From: Ktedonospora formicarum
GTDB taxonomy: Bacteria > Chloroflexota > Ktedonobacteria > Ktedonobacterales > Ktedonobacteraceae
Assembly: GCF_016587355.1 (NCBI RefSeq)
Contig: NZ_BNJF01000001.1
Coordinates: 3,625,721-3,689,720, forward strand
Direction: 5' to 3'
Length of the DNA: 64,000 nucleotides
Numbering within the stretch: position 1 is the first letter of the stretch; the number at the start of each line of letters is the position of its first letter. Positions 33,169 through 41,873 of the stretch are shown here, piece after piece. The notes beneath the pieces were generated by a model that was not told the DNA's origin, did not search any database, and saw only the letters and a list, made by a program, of their open reading frames with translations. Made by a program: the position numbers and the translations under genes.

Positions 33169-33819
33169 ATGCAAAATATAGAAAAAAACGCAGAAAAAAA
33201 CGCAAATACCTGTGCCTCAAAATTAGTGTATGTATCCGCACTTGCCGATGAATGCAAGCAGGAGATAAGTATGGTTGGGAAAAGTGGTGCCGTCTCTGAG
33301 GATAAAGCGAGTATCGCGCTCCTACGCTTGGCAACAACGCGCAACAATAAGCAAGCGTGGTTTGCTCTTGAGTATTGCTTTCGCCAGAAACTTATACTCT
33401 GGCTGCGCCAGCACCCACGTTCTAAGGAGGCATTGGGCCTTCAATCTGAGCAGGAGTATGTAACTCAAGCGTTTGCCCACTTCCGCCATCTAGCCGTTAG
33501 TAAGCAGATGGAGTTTCGCTCTTTGCATGCTGCCTTACGCTATCTCGCTGCCTGTTTGAACAGTGTTGTTCTGGATATGCTTCGCTCAATCAAACAAGCG
33601 AGCCAGAATGTGCAGCCGTCACGTGCGGACCTCTGGCTTGCTATAAGCCAGATCTTAAACGAGGAGCGAGAGCGCCGTTTGGCGTACCTCTTGTTTCATT
33701 GTGGCCTCAAGCCTGCTGAAGTGGTTGAGCGCTGCCCGGAGGAATTCCAGAATCTTGCCGAGGTCCAGAGCCTGCACGTTCGCATCTTGAATCATATGAT
33801 AGCGACATCGTTGATCTAA
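33169..33819 (+). CDS. Sigma-70-like protein of a ktedonobacterial family
   Basis: A 216-aa protein that I assign from recalled similarity to ktedonobacterial sigma-like proteins. Marks are WFALEYCFRQKLILWLR, SEQEYVTQAFAHFRHLA, SLHAALRYLAACLNSVVLDMLR (region 2-like) and ERERRLAYLLFHCGLKPAEVVERCP (region 4-like). It starts immediately after the Tpx-like gene, with AAGGATGAG inside that gene's end as the ribosome-binding site, so the two are co-transcribed. Its role as a sigma factor is unproven; an anti-sigma-like or degenerate relative is possible. Confidence 0.6.
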   Translation: MQNIEKNAEKNANTCASKLVYVSALADECKQEISMVGKSGAVSEDKASIALLRLATTRNNKQAWFALEYCFRQKLILWLRQHPRSKEALGLQSEQEYVTQAFAHFRHLAVSKQMEFRSLHAALRYLAACLNSVVLDMLRSIKQASQNVQPSRADLWLAISQILNEERERRLAYLLFHCGLKPAEVVERCPEEFQNLAEVQSLHVRILNHMIATSLI

Positions 33820-33875
33820 ATCGAACACTTTCTCGCGACGCAGACAACCTTCTTTTCTCGGGGGATGGTGTAATG

Positions 33876-33930
33876 AAGAGGGCCGCCTGTGCTAGTGATT
33901 TTTCACTGGTTCATGGTGGTCCTCTTTCTT
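33876..33930 (+). terminator. Terminator after sigma-like gene
   Basis: Arms AAGAGGGCCGCC and GGTGGTCCTCTT (one wobble, one mismatch) surround a loop of about 27 nt and are followed by TCTTTTG. Confidence 0.65.
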
Positions 33931-34009
33931 TTGTGTGTAGGCAAGCCGTCTTCTCCAGGCCAAAATAGGCTATAATAGCAGCAATCACATGCTTTGATGG
34001 GAGGGATCT

Positions 34010-35179
34010 ATGTCCGCTATTTCTCAGCGTGTCGCGCCCTTCGGCACGACGATTTTTACCGAGATTAATCAACTCGCGCAGCAACATTCAGCGCTCAATC
34101 TTGGTCAGGGGAAACCCGACTTTGATACCCCTACCGCTATTCTCGACCAGGTAGTGCAGTCCTTGCGCGCAGGCAATCTAAACCAGTATGCACCTGGTGA
34201 CGGAACGCCAGCACTTCGCCAGGCCGTGGCACGACATGCCGAGCGTTTCTATCAATTGGATATTGATCCTACGCATGGCGTTATCGTAACTTCAGGCGCG
34301 ACTGAGGGGATCTTCGCTTCCATTCTGGGCCTGGTTGATCCTGGGGATGAAGTCATTGTGCTGGAGCCTTTTTACGATTCCTATGTGCCAGATATTCTGA
34401 TGGCACATGCTATTCCTGTCTTTGTGCCACTACACGCCCCAGATTGGCACTTTGATCCTGCGGAACTCCGTGCGGCCTTCGGGAAGAAGACTCGCGCCAT
34501 CATCTTGAACACTCCACATAATCCCACCGGGCGCGTCTTCACACGCGAGGAACTTAGTTTTATCGCCGCACTATGTCACGAATATGATGTGACCGTGATC
34601 GCGGACGAGGTGTATGAGCACCTGACCTTTGGCGAAGCGTATCACATACCTATCGCTACCCTTCCTGGCATGTTTGAGCGTACTGTTACTGTCAGTAGTT
34701 CCGGTAAGCTCTTTAGTGCTACTGGCTGGAAGATTGGCTGGGTGTCAGGACCTCCTGCCTTGATTGAAGGTGTCTCACGCGCTCATCAATTCATTACCTT
34801 CTCTGTGCATCATCCTACACAGGAGGCTATCGCTTACGCGCTCAATCTTCCTACGAGCTACTACCAGGAGTTCCAGCAGTTATATACCTCCAAGCGTGCT
34901 CTGTTGATGTCAGCCCTGGATGGGGCTGGTTTCCGCTATACTGTGCCCGATGGGACATACTTTATCATGGTCGATTATACGCCCCTCTTCTCTGGTTCGG
35001 CACTTGACTTCACGCGCTATCTGATCCAGGAGGCAGGTGTGGCCTGTATCCCGCCAGGGGCGTTTTATAGTGCCGATCATGCCCATCTGGCTGATGGTTA
35101 TGCCCGCCTGGCATTCTGCAAATCAGATTCTATGCTGCATGAGGTGGGTGAGCGTCTGGCTCGTCTGGCGCGAGCCTAG
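34010..35179 (+). CDS. PLP-dependent class I/II aminotransferase
   Basis: A 389-aa fold type I aminotransferase of the aspartate/kynurenine aminotransferase group. PLP contacts include the NTPHNPTGR loop, Asp and Tyr in VIADEVYEHL, and the Schiff-base Lys in SSSGKLFSATGWKIGW. The motif LGQGKPDFDTP at the N-terminus is typical of methionine/kynurenine-type enzymes, but the amino acid donor cannot be set. A TATAAT box lies at 33971-33976. Single gene, facing the folE/ribD-C operon tail to tail. Confidence 0.92.
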   Translation: MSAISQRVAPFGTTIFTEINQLAQQHSALNLGQGKPDFDTPTAILDQVVQSLRAGNLNQYAPGDGTPALRQAVARHAERFYQLDIDPTHGVIVTSGATEGIFASILGLVDPGDEVIVLEPFYDSYVPDILMAHAIPVFVPLHAPDWHFDPAELRAAFGKKTRAIILNTPHNPTGRVFTREELSFIAALCHEYDVTVIADEVYEHLTFGEAYHIPIATLPGMFERTVTVSSSGKLFSATGWKIGWVSGPPALIEGVSRAHQFITFSVHHPTQEAIAYALNLPTSYYQEFQQLYTSKRALLMSALDGAGFRYTVPDGTYFIMVDYTPLFSGSALDFTRYLIQEAGVACIPPGAFYSADHAHLADGYARLAFCKSDSMLHEVGERLARLARA

Positions 35180-35199
35180 ATCCCAGTGAGGGGTAAGCA

Positions 35200-36048
35200 C
35201 TAGCGCTTGCGAAAGGCGTAGCGAAGGAAGAGGTGACTCTCAACTCGCTTAACGCTTAAGAGGTCGCTCCATAATGGCTGATCGGGGGCAAAATGATGTC
35301 CCATCGCGATTGATGGGCGCGTATCCCCTGGCATATGGCCTGCTAGTTGTGGAGCAAGCGTTAGAAAAAGTTCATCCAGGGAGCCATCTCTGAGAAATGT
35401 CGTGAGCATGCCAGGGCCTCCTTCCGTCAGGTAGAGCGTTCCCGACTGCTTCTCTTGGACGGCATGGAGGATGTTGGATGCGCTGATCATTCCTCCTTCG
35501 CTGGTGCATGCCTTGATCTGGACTGAAGGCGGGATCGTTTGCTTATGCAGGCGCTTTTCGCCTTCGGTCGAGGTCACTATCAGCACTGGAATTGTTCCCT
35601 CTTGGAAGAGATTCAGGCTGAGATCTAGGTTCCCGCTGGTGCTGACCAGGACATTTAAGGGACGCTCACTTTTGCCCAGAGAGCGGCGTAGCTCCTGGTA
35701 TGTGTCCGCGAGATCGGGATAGATGTACTCCGCTGTCCATTTATGCGTTGGTTCCTCATGGAGCGTGCGTGAGCCTACTATAATTGCGTCCGCGATGGCA
35801 CGCAATACACCCATCAGTGCCTGATCGGAAGGGTGAAAGCCGCTAATGGGTCCACCTCCCTCATGACCTGCCTCATCCAGAGAAACCACCCCATCAAGCG
35901 TAGAGACAAAATTACCAATAAGATAAGGGGGATGGCTTTCTAGTGGCATCCGGAATTCACCCAGCAATAGGTCGAGTGGAGGTGGAAGATGTAGCCTCTC
36001 TCCTCGTTCCTGATTGTAAAGCGTTTCGAACGCTAATGGTTGCTTCAT
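35200..36048 (-). CDS. RibD C-terminal/dihydrofolate reductase-like reductase
   Basis: A 282-aa protein of the RibD C-terminal family. These proteins use NADPH to reduce a pyrimidine or ribosyl-linked intermediate, as in riboflavin or pterin synthesis. Visible motifs: NFVSTLDGVVSLDE, ADAIIVGSRTL, LNVLVSTSG, and LYLTEGGPGMLTTFL. No deaminase half is present, so it is only the reductase. ATG overlaps the folE stop by 4 bp (ATGA), so translation is coupled. The link to FolE suggests a joint pterin or related pathway. Confidence 0.85.
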   Translation of the reverse strand: MKQPLAFETLYNQERGERLHLPPPLDLLLGEFRMPLESHPPYLIGNFVSTLDGVVSLDEAGHEGGGPISGFHPSDQALMGVLRAIADAIIVGSRTLHEEPTHKWTAEYIYPDLADTYQELRRSLGKSERPLNVLVSTSGNLDLSLNLFQEGTIPVLIVTSTEGEKRLHKQTIPPSVQIKACTSEGGMISASNILHAVQEKQSGTLYLTEGGPGMLTTFLRDGSLDELFLTLAPQLAGHMPGDTRPSIAMGHHFAPDQPLWSDLLSVKRVESHLFLRYAFRKR

Positions 36049-36695
36049 GGCCGTAGATTGGTTGTGGCGAAGAATTCAGAGCGTAGTTCCGCGCTCACTT
36101 CGTATTCCCCACGCCAGGCCGTTGTACGTGTTATGGCTGAGCTCTCACGCACTCCACGCATAGCCATGCATAGGTGATTGGCCTCCAGGTATACCGCGAC
36201 CCCTTGCGGTTGTAGGATCGCTTCTAATGAACTGGCGATTTGCTGGGTAATGCGTTCTTGTACAGAGAAGCGCTTGGCGAAGACACGCACCAGGCGCGTG
36301 AGTTTTGAAAGCCCTAGAATGTGCTCGTTCGCGATATAGCCAACATAGGCTTGCCCAAAGAAAGGGAAGGCATGGTGTTCGCAAAGTGAGAAGAAATGAA
36401 TTGGCCCTTCAATTACCTGGCTTAAATGGCTTTTTGATCCGTTTGGATGTTCCGAGGGAAAGACCTTTATAAGATTGGGATCGCCATCATACCCTTCCGT
36501 CGCGTCAAGCATGGCTTTGAGGAAGCGCTTAGGTGTATCTTCGGTTCCTGGCGTATGGCTGTTCATTCCCAATGCTTCAAAAATCTCTGCCATGTAGCCT
36601 TCAAAGGTACGCATTTGTTCAACCGATATATGACGCTGCTTTAGTTCTATAGCATCTTCAAATTCCAAATCATCTAAGTCTATATTGAGTGTCAT
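36045..36695 (-). CDS. folE: GTP cyclohydrolase I
   Basis: Makes 7,8-dihydroneopterin triphosphate from GTP, the first step to folate and other pterins. A 216-aa protein with the zinc ligands in SLCEHH and HLCMAMRGV, and the typical LGLSKLTRLVRVFAKR helix with QERITQQIA. AGAGG stands 5 nt before the ATG. First gene of a two-gene operon with the RibD-C-like reductase. Confidence 0.95.
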   Translation of the reverse strand: MTLNIDLDDLEFEDAIELKQRHISVEQMRTFEGYMAEIFEALGMNSHTPGTEDTPKRFLKAMLDATEGYDGDPNLIKVFPSEHPNGSKSHLSQVIEGPIHFFSLCEHHAFPFFGQAYVGYIANEHILGLSKLTRLVRVFAKRFSVQERITQQIASSLEAILQPQGVAVYLEANHLCMAMRGVRESSAITRTTAWRGEYEVSAELRSEFFATTNLRP

Positions 36696-37185
36696 AAGAA
36701 CCTCTTTTCGATCCGAGATTGCGTTACGCTTGATATTCTACAGCCTGTAACGTTTTGGCTGACTATTTTATTCTGGGTTACTTGCTATTCTCGTCCTCAT
36801 CTCGGCCTTCCTTGTTCGCAATCTCAGTCGTTTTTACATGGATAGTAGTGGAGAATACTCCTACTAGGGCTTTGTCAATCAGGCATGCTTTATATGAAGC
36901 GCTTTTTGTGTCTGGCGATGTTTTTTCACCAGACATGAGTAGACTCTGGAATAATTTTCCAGCATACAAAGAGCGTGTGTGTATGACGCGCCTGCTCTGT
37001 TACCTGTTCTTTTTGATTATCCCATATCTGGACAAGAATAAGCCACATTGAGACATCATAAGCAATGGTAACGTGAAAGTGATTGATAGAGCATCATCCT
37101 ATTCGCCTATACTGACTATCGACGCTCATCGGGATAAACACAACCTTCACTAAAGGCCCGGCCTGATTGAGAAAGGAGTGCTCGT
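36696..37185. other. Intergenic region
   Basis: Holds the presumed folE promoter (minus strand) and the leader of the small gene at 37186. A 98-codon open frame (36755-37051, plus) shows no family and no ribosome-binding site, so it is not called. Confidence 0.4.
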
Positions 37186-37356
37186 ATGATCGAACAGACT
37201 GCCTCTGCAGGATCTTTTATGCTCTTTATAGGCATGGTGGCATTTCTCGCGCTTGTCTTCACTATATGGCAATGGCAGTGGTATCGCTGGCGGCGCCAGC
37301 GTCGTACATGCGCTAAGACTCATGTGACGACTGCCAATCGGCAAGAGCGCTTATAA
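37186..37356 (+). CDS. Small single-pass membrane protein (56 aa)
   Basis: A 56-codon gene starting ATG with GAAAGGAG 7 nt upstream. One hydrophobic segment (FMLFIGMVAFLALVFTIW) is followed by an aromatic and arginine-rich tail (QWYRWRRQRRTC), the layout of a small membrane protein with cytoplasmic basic tail. No known family. A good Shine-Dalgarno and consistent topology support it. Confidence 0.6.
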   Translation: MIEQTASAGSFMLFIGMVAFLALVFTIWQWQWYRWRRQRRTCAKTHVTTANRQERL

Positions 37357-38456
37357 GTCCTATTAAAGAGACAAGAAAGCGTATGGTGGCCCTACTCCAT
37401 TTGCGATAGAACTGGTCTAAAGTTTGTATCCCAGCTTATGTGGATGATAGAATGCTCATGATTTGAAGTGCTTGCAGGGCGCAAGCCGCTTCTGATCACG
37501 TGCTAAGAAGCTTTAAAATTAAGAAACATTGTGTCGGTCTTATTATCACTGTGTTTCTTCTAACAGATTGGCGTCTGAAACGTTCATCTCAGCGACATAG
37601 CATGGAGAAGGCACAAAAGGACTGAGCAGTAGATGCAGGCCGTTGTACGAGCCTCTCAGCGCTAAATAATTGGTTTCGTGTATCGCATATGAGACATCGA
37701 TGTCGAAAGGTACCATAGCAGCTTCTCATAGAGAAACGCGAGGAAGTGGCTTTATGGTATTAAGTAGTGTCGTATGTTCTGATGCTTGTACTGCGTATCT
37801 AAGTATTCTGCCTTCATATGCTATCACCGCATCTACCAGTGACTCCTGAATGGGAAGGTTACACATATTAGTGTTTTTCACCATGTTAGAGTTGCCAGCG
37901 CATGGCTTAAGCGTTCGTTGGATTATACCAGTAGTACTATTCGCTTGCTGATTGCTGGACATTGCATGCTTGCTTTCGGTACATTTAAAGTGTTCGAGGG
38001 GTGAGTAAAGATGAAAAGTTAGCAAGTGCTAGTACTTTTAGAGGTAACCTTTCTTGCTATTTTCATGTCTTCAGCGACAACGACTAGTTTCGCTGTACTC
38101 TCAAACAGGGATATCATCTTGGATGATCTCTTTTTGAGGTAGTGCTCCCAAAAGAGGTCGCATTTGATTGGAGAAAGTGTGCCGTTTCTCCAGGCCTGTG
38201 ACTTGACTGCCCTCAGTTTCGTCTAAGTTTTAATGCCCGGCTTAAACGATTTCTAGCCTCTGGTTTGGTCTCGCTCCTACAGGTGGCTATTAGCGTCAGT
38301 TATTCCTGGTTCTTAAATTTAAGAATGCGAATGTATTGCAGGCGCTAGTGCATAAGTCGAGCCCTCCGTACTGTTTTGTTATGAAATCTGGCACGAATAT
38401 CCAGGTCTAATAATAGCAGTTGTTATGGATTTTCTACAGCCATTGTCTATTGTTAT

Positions 38457-38496
38457 GTTTAGATCTCTTGACAAGAGATCTAAACACTGGTAAAGT
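38457..38496 (+). promoter_or_regulatory. Perfect palindrome over a putative promoter -35 box
   Basis: Arms of 13 bp (GTTTAGATCTCTT and its exact complement) flank the 3-nt spacer GAC at 38470-38472. The spacer region makes TTGACA (38468-38473), a perfect -35. Seventeen nt later stands TAAAGT, a partial -10. This is the arrangement of an operator that blocks a promoter. No gene follows closely, so a short RNA or the HTH gene 380 bp away may be the target. A terminator-like hairpin is the alternative. Confidence 0.45.
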
Positions 38497-38735
38497 TCAA
38501 TTGATAGGCATACGCTTTTCATAAACGTGTCGTTGGGTATACAGGTATTGCGTGAGGGAGATCCTGTCGCCTCAAGATCTATGCCTACCTCTAAAATGAG
38601 TTTTCGCTCTTCGAATTACATGTTGAAGGTCAACCTCTACACGTCTTATACGTGTGATAATGAAGATGCATGTTGGTAAAAGACAGTTTTCCCCCTGTCT
38701 CGCCCACATCCTAGAAATACTCTTTACAAGTTTTA

Positions 38736-38755
38736 TACAATGTTATACAATGCGT
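38736..38755. repeat. Tandem TTATACAATG repeat
   Basis: Two adjacent identical copies of TTATACAATG, followed by a related CGTATGCAATG. They lie about 125 bp before the HTH gene start and could be binding sites for its product. Confidence 0.5.
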
Positions 38756-38880
38756 ATGCAATGTTTTCTTGTGTATACGCCGTTGGCGAATGTAGCTGTG
38801 CGAGCACGTGCCCCGGAGGCTTCTCTCGTCTCTGATGTGTTTGACGCAGGCAATTTAAACAAAGGAAGTGAGTAGTTTCA

Positions 38881-39078
38881 ATGAACAATAGTGAGCTTTT
38901 AACCGTTTCTGAAGTCGCTCGTATTCTTCGCGTAGATGACACCACCGTTCGCCGTTGGGTGAAGCAGGGGGCGCTTGAGGCTGTGGTTCTTCCTCATGTC
39001 AATGCCCGCCAGGCATATCGCATTAAGCGCGAGACTCTGAATAAGGTCCTTGGCTCAAACAGCCAGATCACTGCCTAA
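38881..39078 (+). CDS. Small HTH DNA-binding protein (excisionase/BldC-like)
   Basis: A 65-aa winged-helix protein of the MerR-like HTH_17 group: LLTVSEVARILRVDDTTVRRWVKQG followed by a wing (AYRIKRETLNKVL). It resembles excisionases and BldC-type regulators. AAAGGAAG lies 12 nt upstream. No integrase stands beside it, so a regulatory role is more likely than excision. Confidence 0.8.
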   Translation: MNNSELLTVSEVARILRVDDTTVRRWVKQGALEAVVLPHVNARQAYRIKRETLNKVLGSNSQITA

Positions 39079-39099
39079 ATTCGCATTCGTGATCTTTTT

Positions 39100-39148
39100 C
39101 CCCGGTCCTGCAATACCTCTCTCGTCAATTGGTATCTGGCGACCGGGG
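39100..39148 (+). terminator. Inverted repeat after HTH gene
   Basis: CCCCGGTC and GACCGGGG arms, 33 nt apart, followed by ATCTATATTTTT, lie 21 bp after the HTH gene stop. Confidence 0.45.
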
Positions 39149-39262
39149 ATCTATATTTTTGGGCGTATTTGGCCTAGGAGAGGCTTCTCTACGAGGTTAT
39201 GGGAGATTTGCTTCTCATGCCCATTCCAGGGTTGTGAAGAACGTGAGTGTCCGCATTATGCC

Positions 39263-39308
39263 ACAGCACTGGCGCGTCACTATACCGATAGTGACGCGCC
39301 AGTGCTGT
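39263..39308 (+). terminator. Strong 21-bp terminator hairpin between HTH gene and htpG
   Basis: Arms of 21 bp (starting ACAGCACTGGCGCG) form a perfect stem with a 4-nt loop, followed by TTTTCTT on the plus strand. It sits 15 bp beyond the htpG stop, so it may serve both convergent transcripts. Confidence 0.8.
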
Positions 39309-39323
39309 TTTCTTGACTCTTAT

Positions 39324-41213
39324 TTAGAGGTTTGCCAGGAGATTGTTCAACCTGTTCACAAAGTCGACGGGATCATCAAGCGTCTCGCCGCTGCTGAGAA
39401 CAGACTGTTCAAAGAGCACATTTGCCCAATCCCCAAAGCGTTGCTCATCACTCTCGTTCTTCATGCGATTGATGATGGGATGTTGAGGATTGATCTCAAG
39501 AATCTGCTTGTCGTGCGGCACTTTCTGTCCGCTCGCTTCCAGCAGACGTTTCAAGCTTGGATCAATGCCATACTGATCAACGACCAGGCAGGCTGGAGAA
39601 CTGGTCAGACGATGCGTAATACGCACATCCTTGACGCGTTCGCTGAGTGTACCTTTGAGACGGTCAAGGAGATCCTTGGCCTCGTCGGCTGTCTTCTGTT
39701 GCTCTTCCTTCTCCTTCTCGTCGGTAAACTTACTCAAGTCAATCTCACCCTTGGAGACTGATTGGAGCTTCTTCCCGTCGAATTCTGCCAACTCGGTACC
39801 CAGGAAATGATCTAGCGGGTCTGAGAGGAGCAAGACTTCCAGGCCCTTCTTCTTAAAGATTTCCAGGAGCGGGCTGTTTTTGGCTGCCGCGTGGCTGTCA
39901 GCGACAAGGTAGTAGATGCTGTCTTGACCATCTTTCATACGGCTAACGTATGTCTCGAGTGAGGTGTCCTGCTTCTCACCTGCTGAGAGCGTAGTAGAGA
40001 AGCGTAGCAACTTGGCAATAGTCTCACGATTGGCGCGATCCTCGAGTAGCCCCTCTTTCATCACGCGTCCAAACTCAGTCCAGAAATGCTCATACTTCTC
40101 TGGATCATTCTTCATGATATCGGAGAGCAACCCTAGAACCTTCTTGGTCGCATTGGAGCGGATCTGGTCAATCTGGCGATTCTGTTGTAAGATCTCGCGC
40201 GAAACATTAAGTGGCAGATCGTTAGAATCTATGACACCACGTATGAAGCGTAGGTAGCGCGGCATGAGCTTCTCGGCGTCATCCATAATGAAGACGCGTC
40301 GTACATAAAGCTTAATGCCATGATGATATTCGCGTGTCCATAGATCGAATGGGGCCTGCGATGGCACATATAGCAAGAGCGTATATTCCTGTGTGCCCTC
40401 CATTTTGCTATGGAAGTGGGCTAGGGGATCGGTGAAGTCGTGTGCTACATGCTGGTAAAATTCATTATACTCTTGCTCTGTGATTTCACTCTTAGGTCGT
40501 GTCCAGAGCGCGGATGCGCGATTGACAACCTCATCTTCCTGCTCTTTGCCTTCTTCAGTTGCCTCATCTTTCTGCATCAGAATAGGAAGCATAATATGAT
40601 CGGAGTATTTGCGGATGATCTCGCGCAGGCGGTGACCACTGAGGAACTCATTCTCATCTGGACGTAGATGCAAGGTAATAGAGGTGCCGCGCGTTGGCTT
40701 TTCAACGTTCTCAATGCTATACTCTCCCTGCCCCTCTGACTCCCAGCGTACCCCTTCAGTTTCAGGGGCTCCAGCCCGGCGTGTAGTGAGAGTAACCTTA
40801 TCCGCGACAACGAAAGTCGAATAGAAACCAACACCAAATTGTCCAATCAGATTGGCGTCCTTCTGCTTATCACCTGTCAGCGACTTAAAGAACTCGCGTG
40901 TGCCCGATTTGGCAATCGTGCCGATATGTTCGATTACTTCCTGGCGATTCATGCCGATACCATTGTCACTAATTGTAATCGTGCGCGCGTCTTTGTCGTA
41001 GGCGACATGTATCTTAAACTCGGCGTCACGCTCATAAAGCGAGGGGTCCGCAAGAGCATCAAAGCGCAGACGGTCAATGGCATCTGAAGCATTTGAGATA
41101 AGCTCTCGGAGAAATATCTCTTTATGACTGTAAAGTGAGTGGATCATGAGATCCAATAGTTGTTTGACTTCCGCTTGAAAGCCGAGATTTTCCTTATGGG
41201 TTTCTACTGACAT
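39324..41213 (-). CDS. htpG: Molecular chaperone HtpG (Hsp90)
   Basis: Cytosolic ATP-dependent chaperone, 629 aa, the usual bacterial length. The GHKL ATP-binding domain shows [24 protein letters not shown] and GQFGVGFYS; the middle domain has VRRVFIMDD and [11 protein letters not shown]; the C-terminal dimerisation domain follows. GGAGGA stands before the ATG. Monocistronic, with a shared hairpin terminator downstream. Confidence 0.96.
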   Translation of the reverse strand: MSVETHKENLGFQAEVKQLLDLMIHSLYSHKEIFLRELISNASDAIDRLRFDALADPSLYERDAEFKIHVAYDKDARTITISDNGIGMNRQEVIEHIGTIAKSGTREFFKSLTGDKQKDANLIGQFGVGFYSTFVVADKVTLTTRRAGAPETEGVRWESEGQGEYSIENVEKPTRGTSITLHLRPDENEFLSGHRLREIIRKYSDHIMLPILMQKDEATEEGKEQEDEVVNRASALWTRPKSEITEQEYNEFYQHVAHDFTDPLAHFHSKMEGTQEYTLLLYVPSQAPFDLWTREYHHGIKLYVRRVFIMDDAEKLMPRYLRFIRGVIDSNDLPLNVSREILQQNRQIDQIRSNATKKVLGLLSDIMKNDPEKYEHFWTEFGRVMKEGLLEDRANRETIAKLLRFSTTLSAGEKQDTSLETYVSRMKDGQDSIYYLVADSHAAAKNSPLLEIFKKKGLEVLLLSDPLDHFLGTELAEFDGKKLQSVSKGEIDLSKFTDEKEKEEQQKTADEAKDLLDRLKGTLSERVKDVRITHRLTSSPACLVVDQYGIDPSLKRLLEASGQKVPHDKQILEINPQHPIINRMKNESDEQRFGDWANVLFEQSVLSSGETLDDPVDFVNRLNNLLANL

Positions 41214-41873
41214 GGAATATTTCCTCCCTTATCTGCAATGGGCGTAAGGTGGACTTTGGTCTATGGCTACCCCGCTGATGATAATATCTGGTGCACTTGG
41301 GATATACTGCCCTGTCGAATCAGACTTGCCAATGAGTCCTGGTGGCTAGATCCGTCGTTATCTGTGTAAGGCTTGAAATATGAAATGAGCCAGGCGCTCT
41401 TCCTGGCAATGGCCTTTTGCTTTATATATCATAGTTACTATTAGAAAACTGTAAGAAAAACATTAGAGTTCTGTTGGAGCTCATAATCGGGACTAAGTTC
41501 GACGTTATGTGCATACTATTGGGCTTGTAGGTTCTCTCGATGCGCTCATATGTAACAATATGCCTGCTACGGCAGTGATGTAAGAAAAAAGACCCATTTC
41601 CTTCGCCACTGACATGCAAAATTTGTTATGCTTTACTTGATACGCTATGATGTGTGCTTGTTGCAATTTACATGATGCAACGTGACCTGATGCCTTTAAA
41701 GAGCTTGAGTGAGTGAGTATTGCTGGGATGGTGGTATCGGGTTCGCGTAAACATATATGGGTTGGAGTCAGGTGGTTTTCTCTTTATTGGTGACGTAAGT
41801 GTCCTGATCGTGCAACTGCCTGCCTATCCTGATTCGTAATTATAAAGACAAAGCAGAAATAGGGAGTGCCTGG
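41214..41873. other. Intergenic region between htpG and kinase gene
   Basis: A 660-bp divergent promoter region for htpG and the response regulator-kinase. A 65-codon minus-strand frame (41422-41619) is not supported. No CIRCE-like element was found by eye. Confidence 0.4.

Larger units (their letters stand above)
37357..38880. other. Gene-poor 1.5-kb stretch
   Basis: No convincing gene. A 99-codon minus-strand frame (37726-38025) has no ribosome-binding site. The stretch is AT-richer than its surroundings, and holds a perfect 13-bp palindrome over a promoter-like box (38457-38496) and a tandem TTATACAATG repeat at 38736-38755. The repeat lies in the leader of the HTH gene. Confidence 0.5.

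Noticed and set aside
36755..37051. 98-codon plus-strand frame upstream of the small membrane gene
   Set aside because: No ribosome-binding site and no recognisable sequence; it covers the folE promoter region.
37726..38025. 99-codon minus-strand frame in the gene-poor region
   Set aside because: No ribosome-binding site at either possible start, no family, and odd composition.
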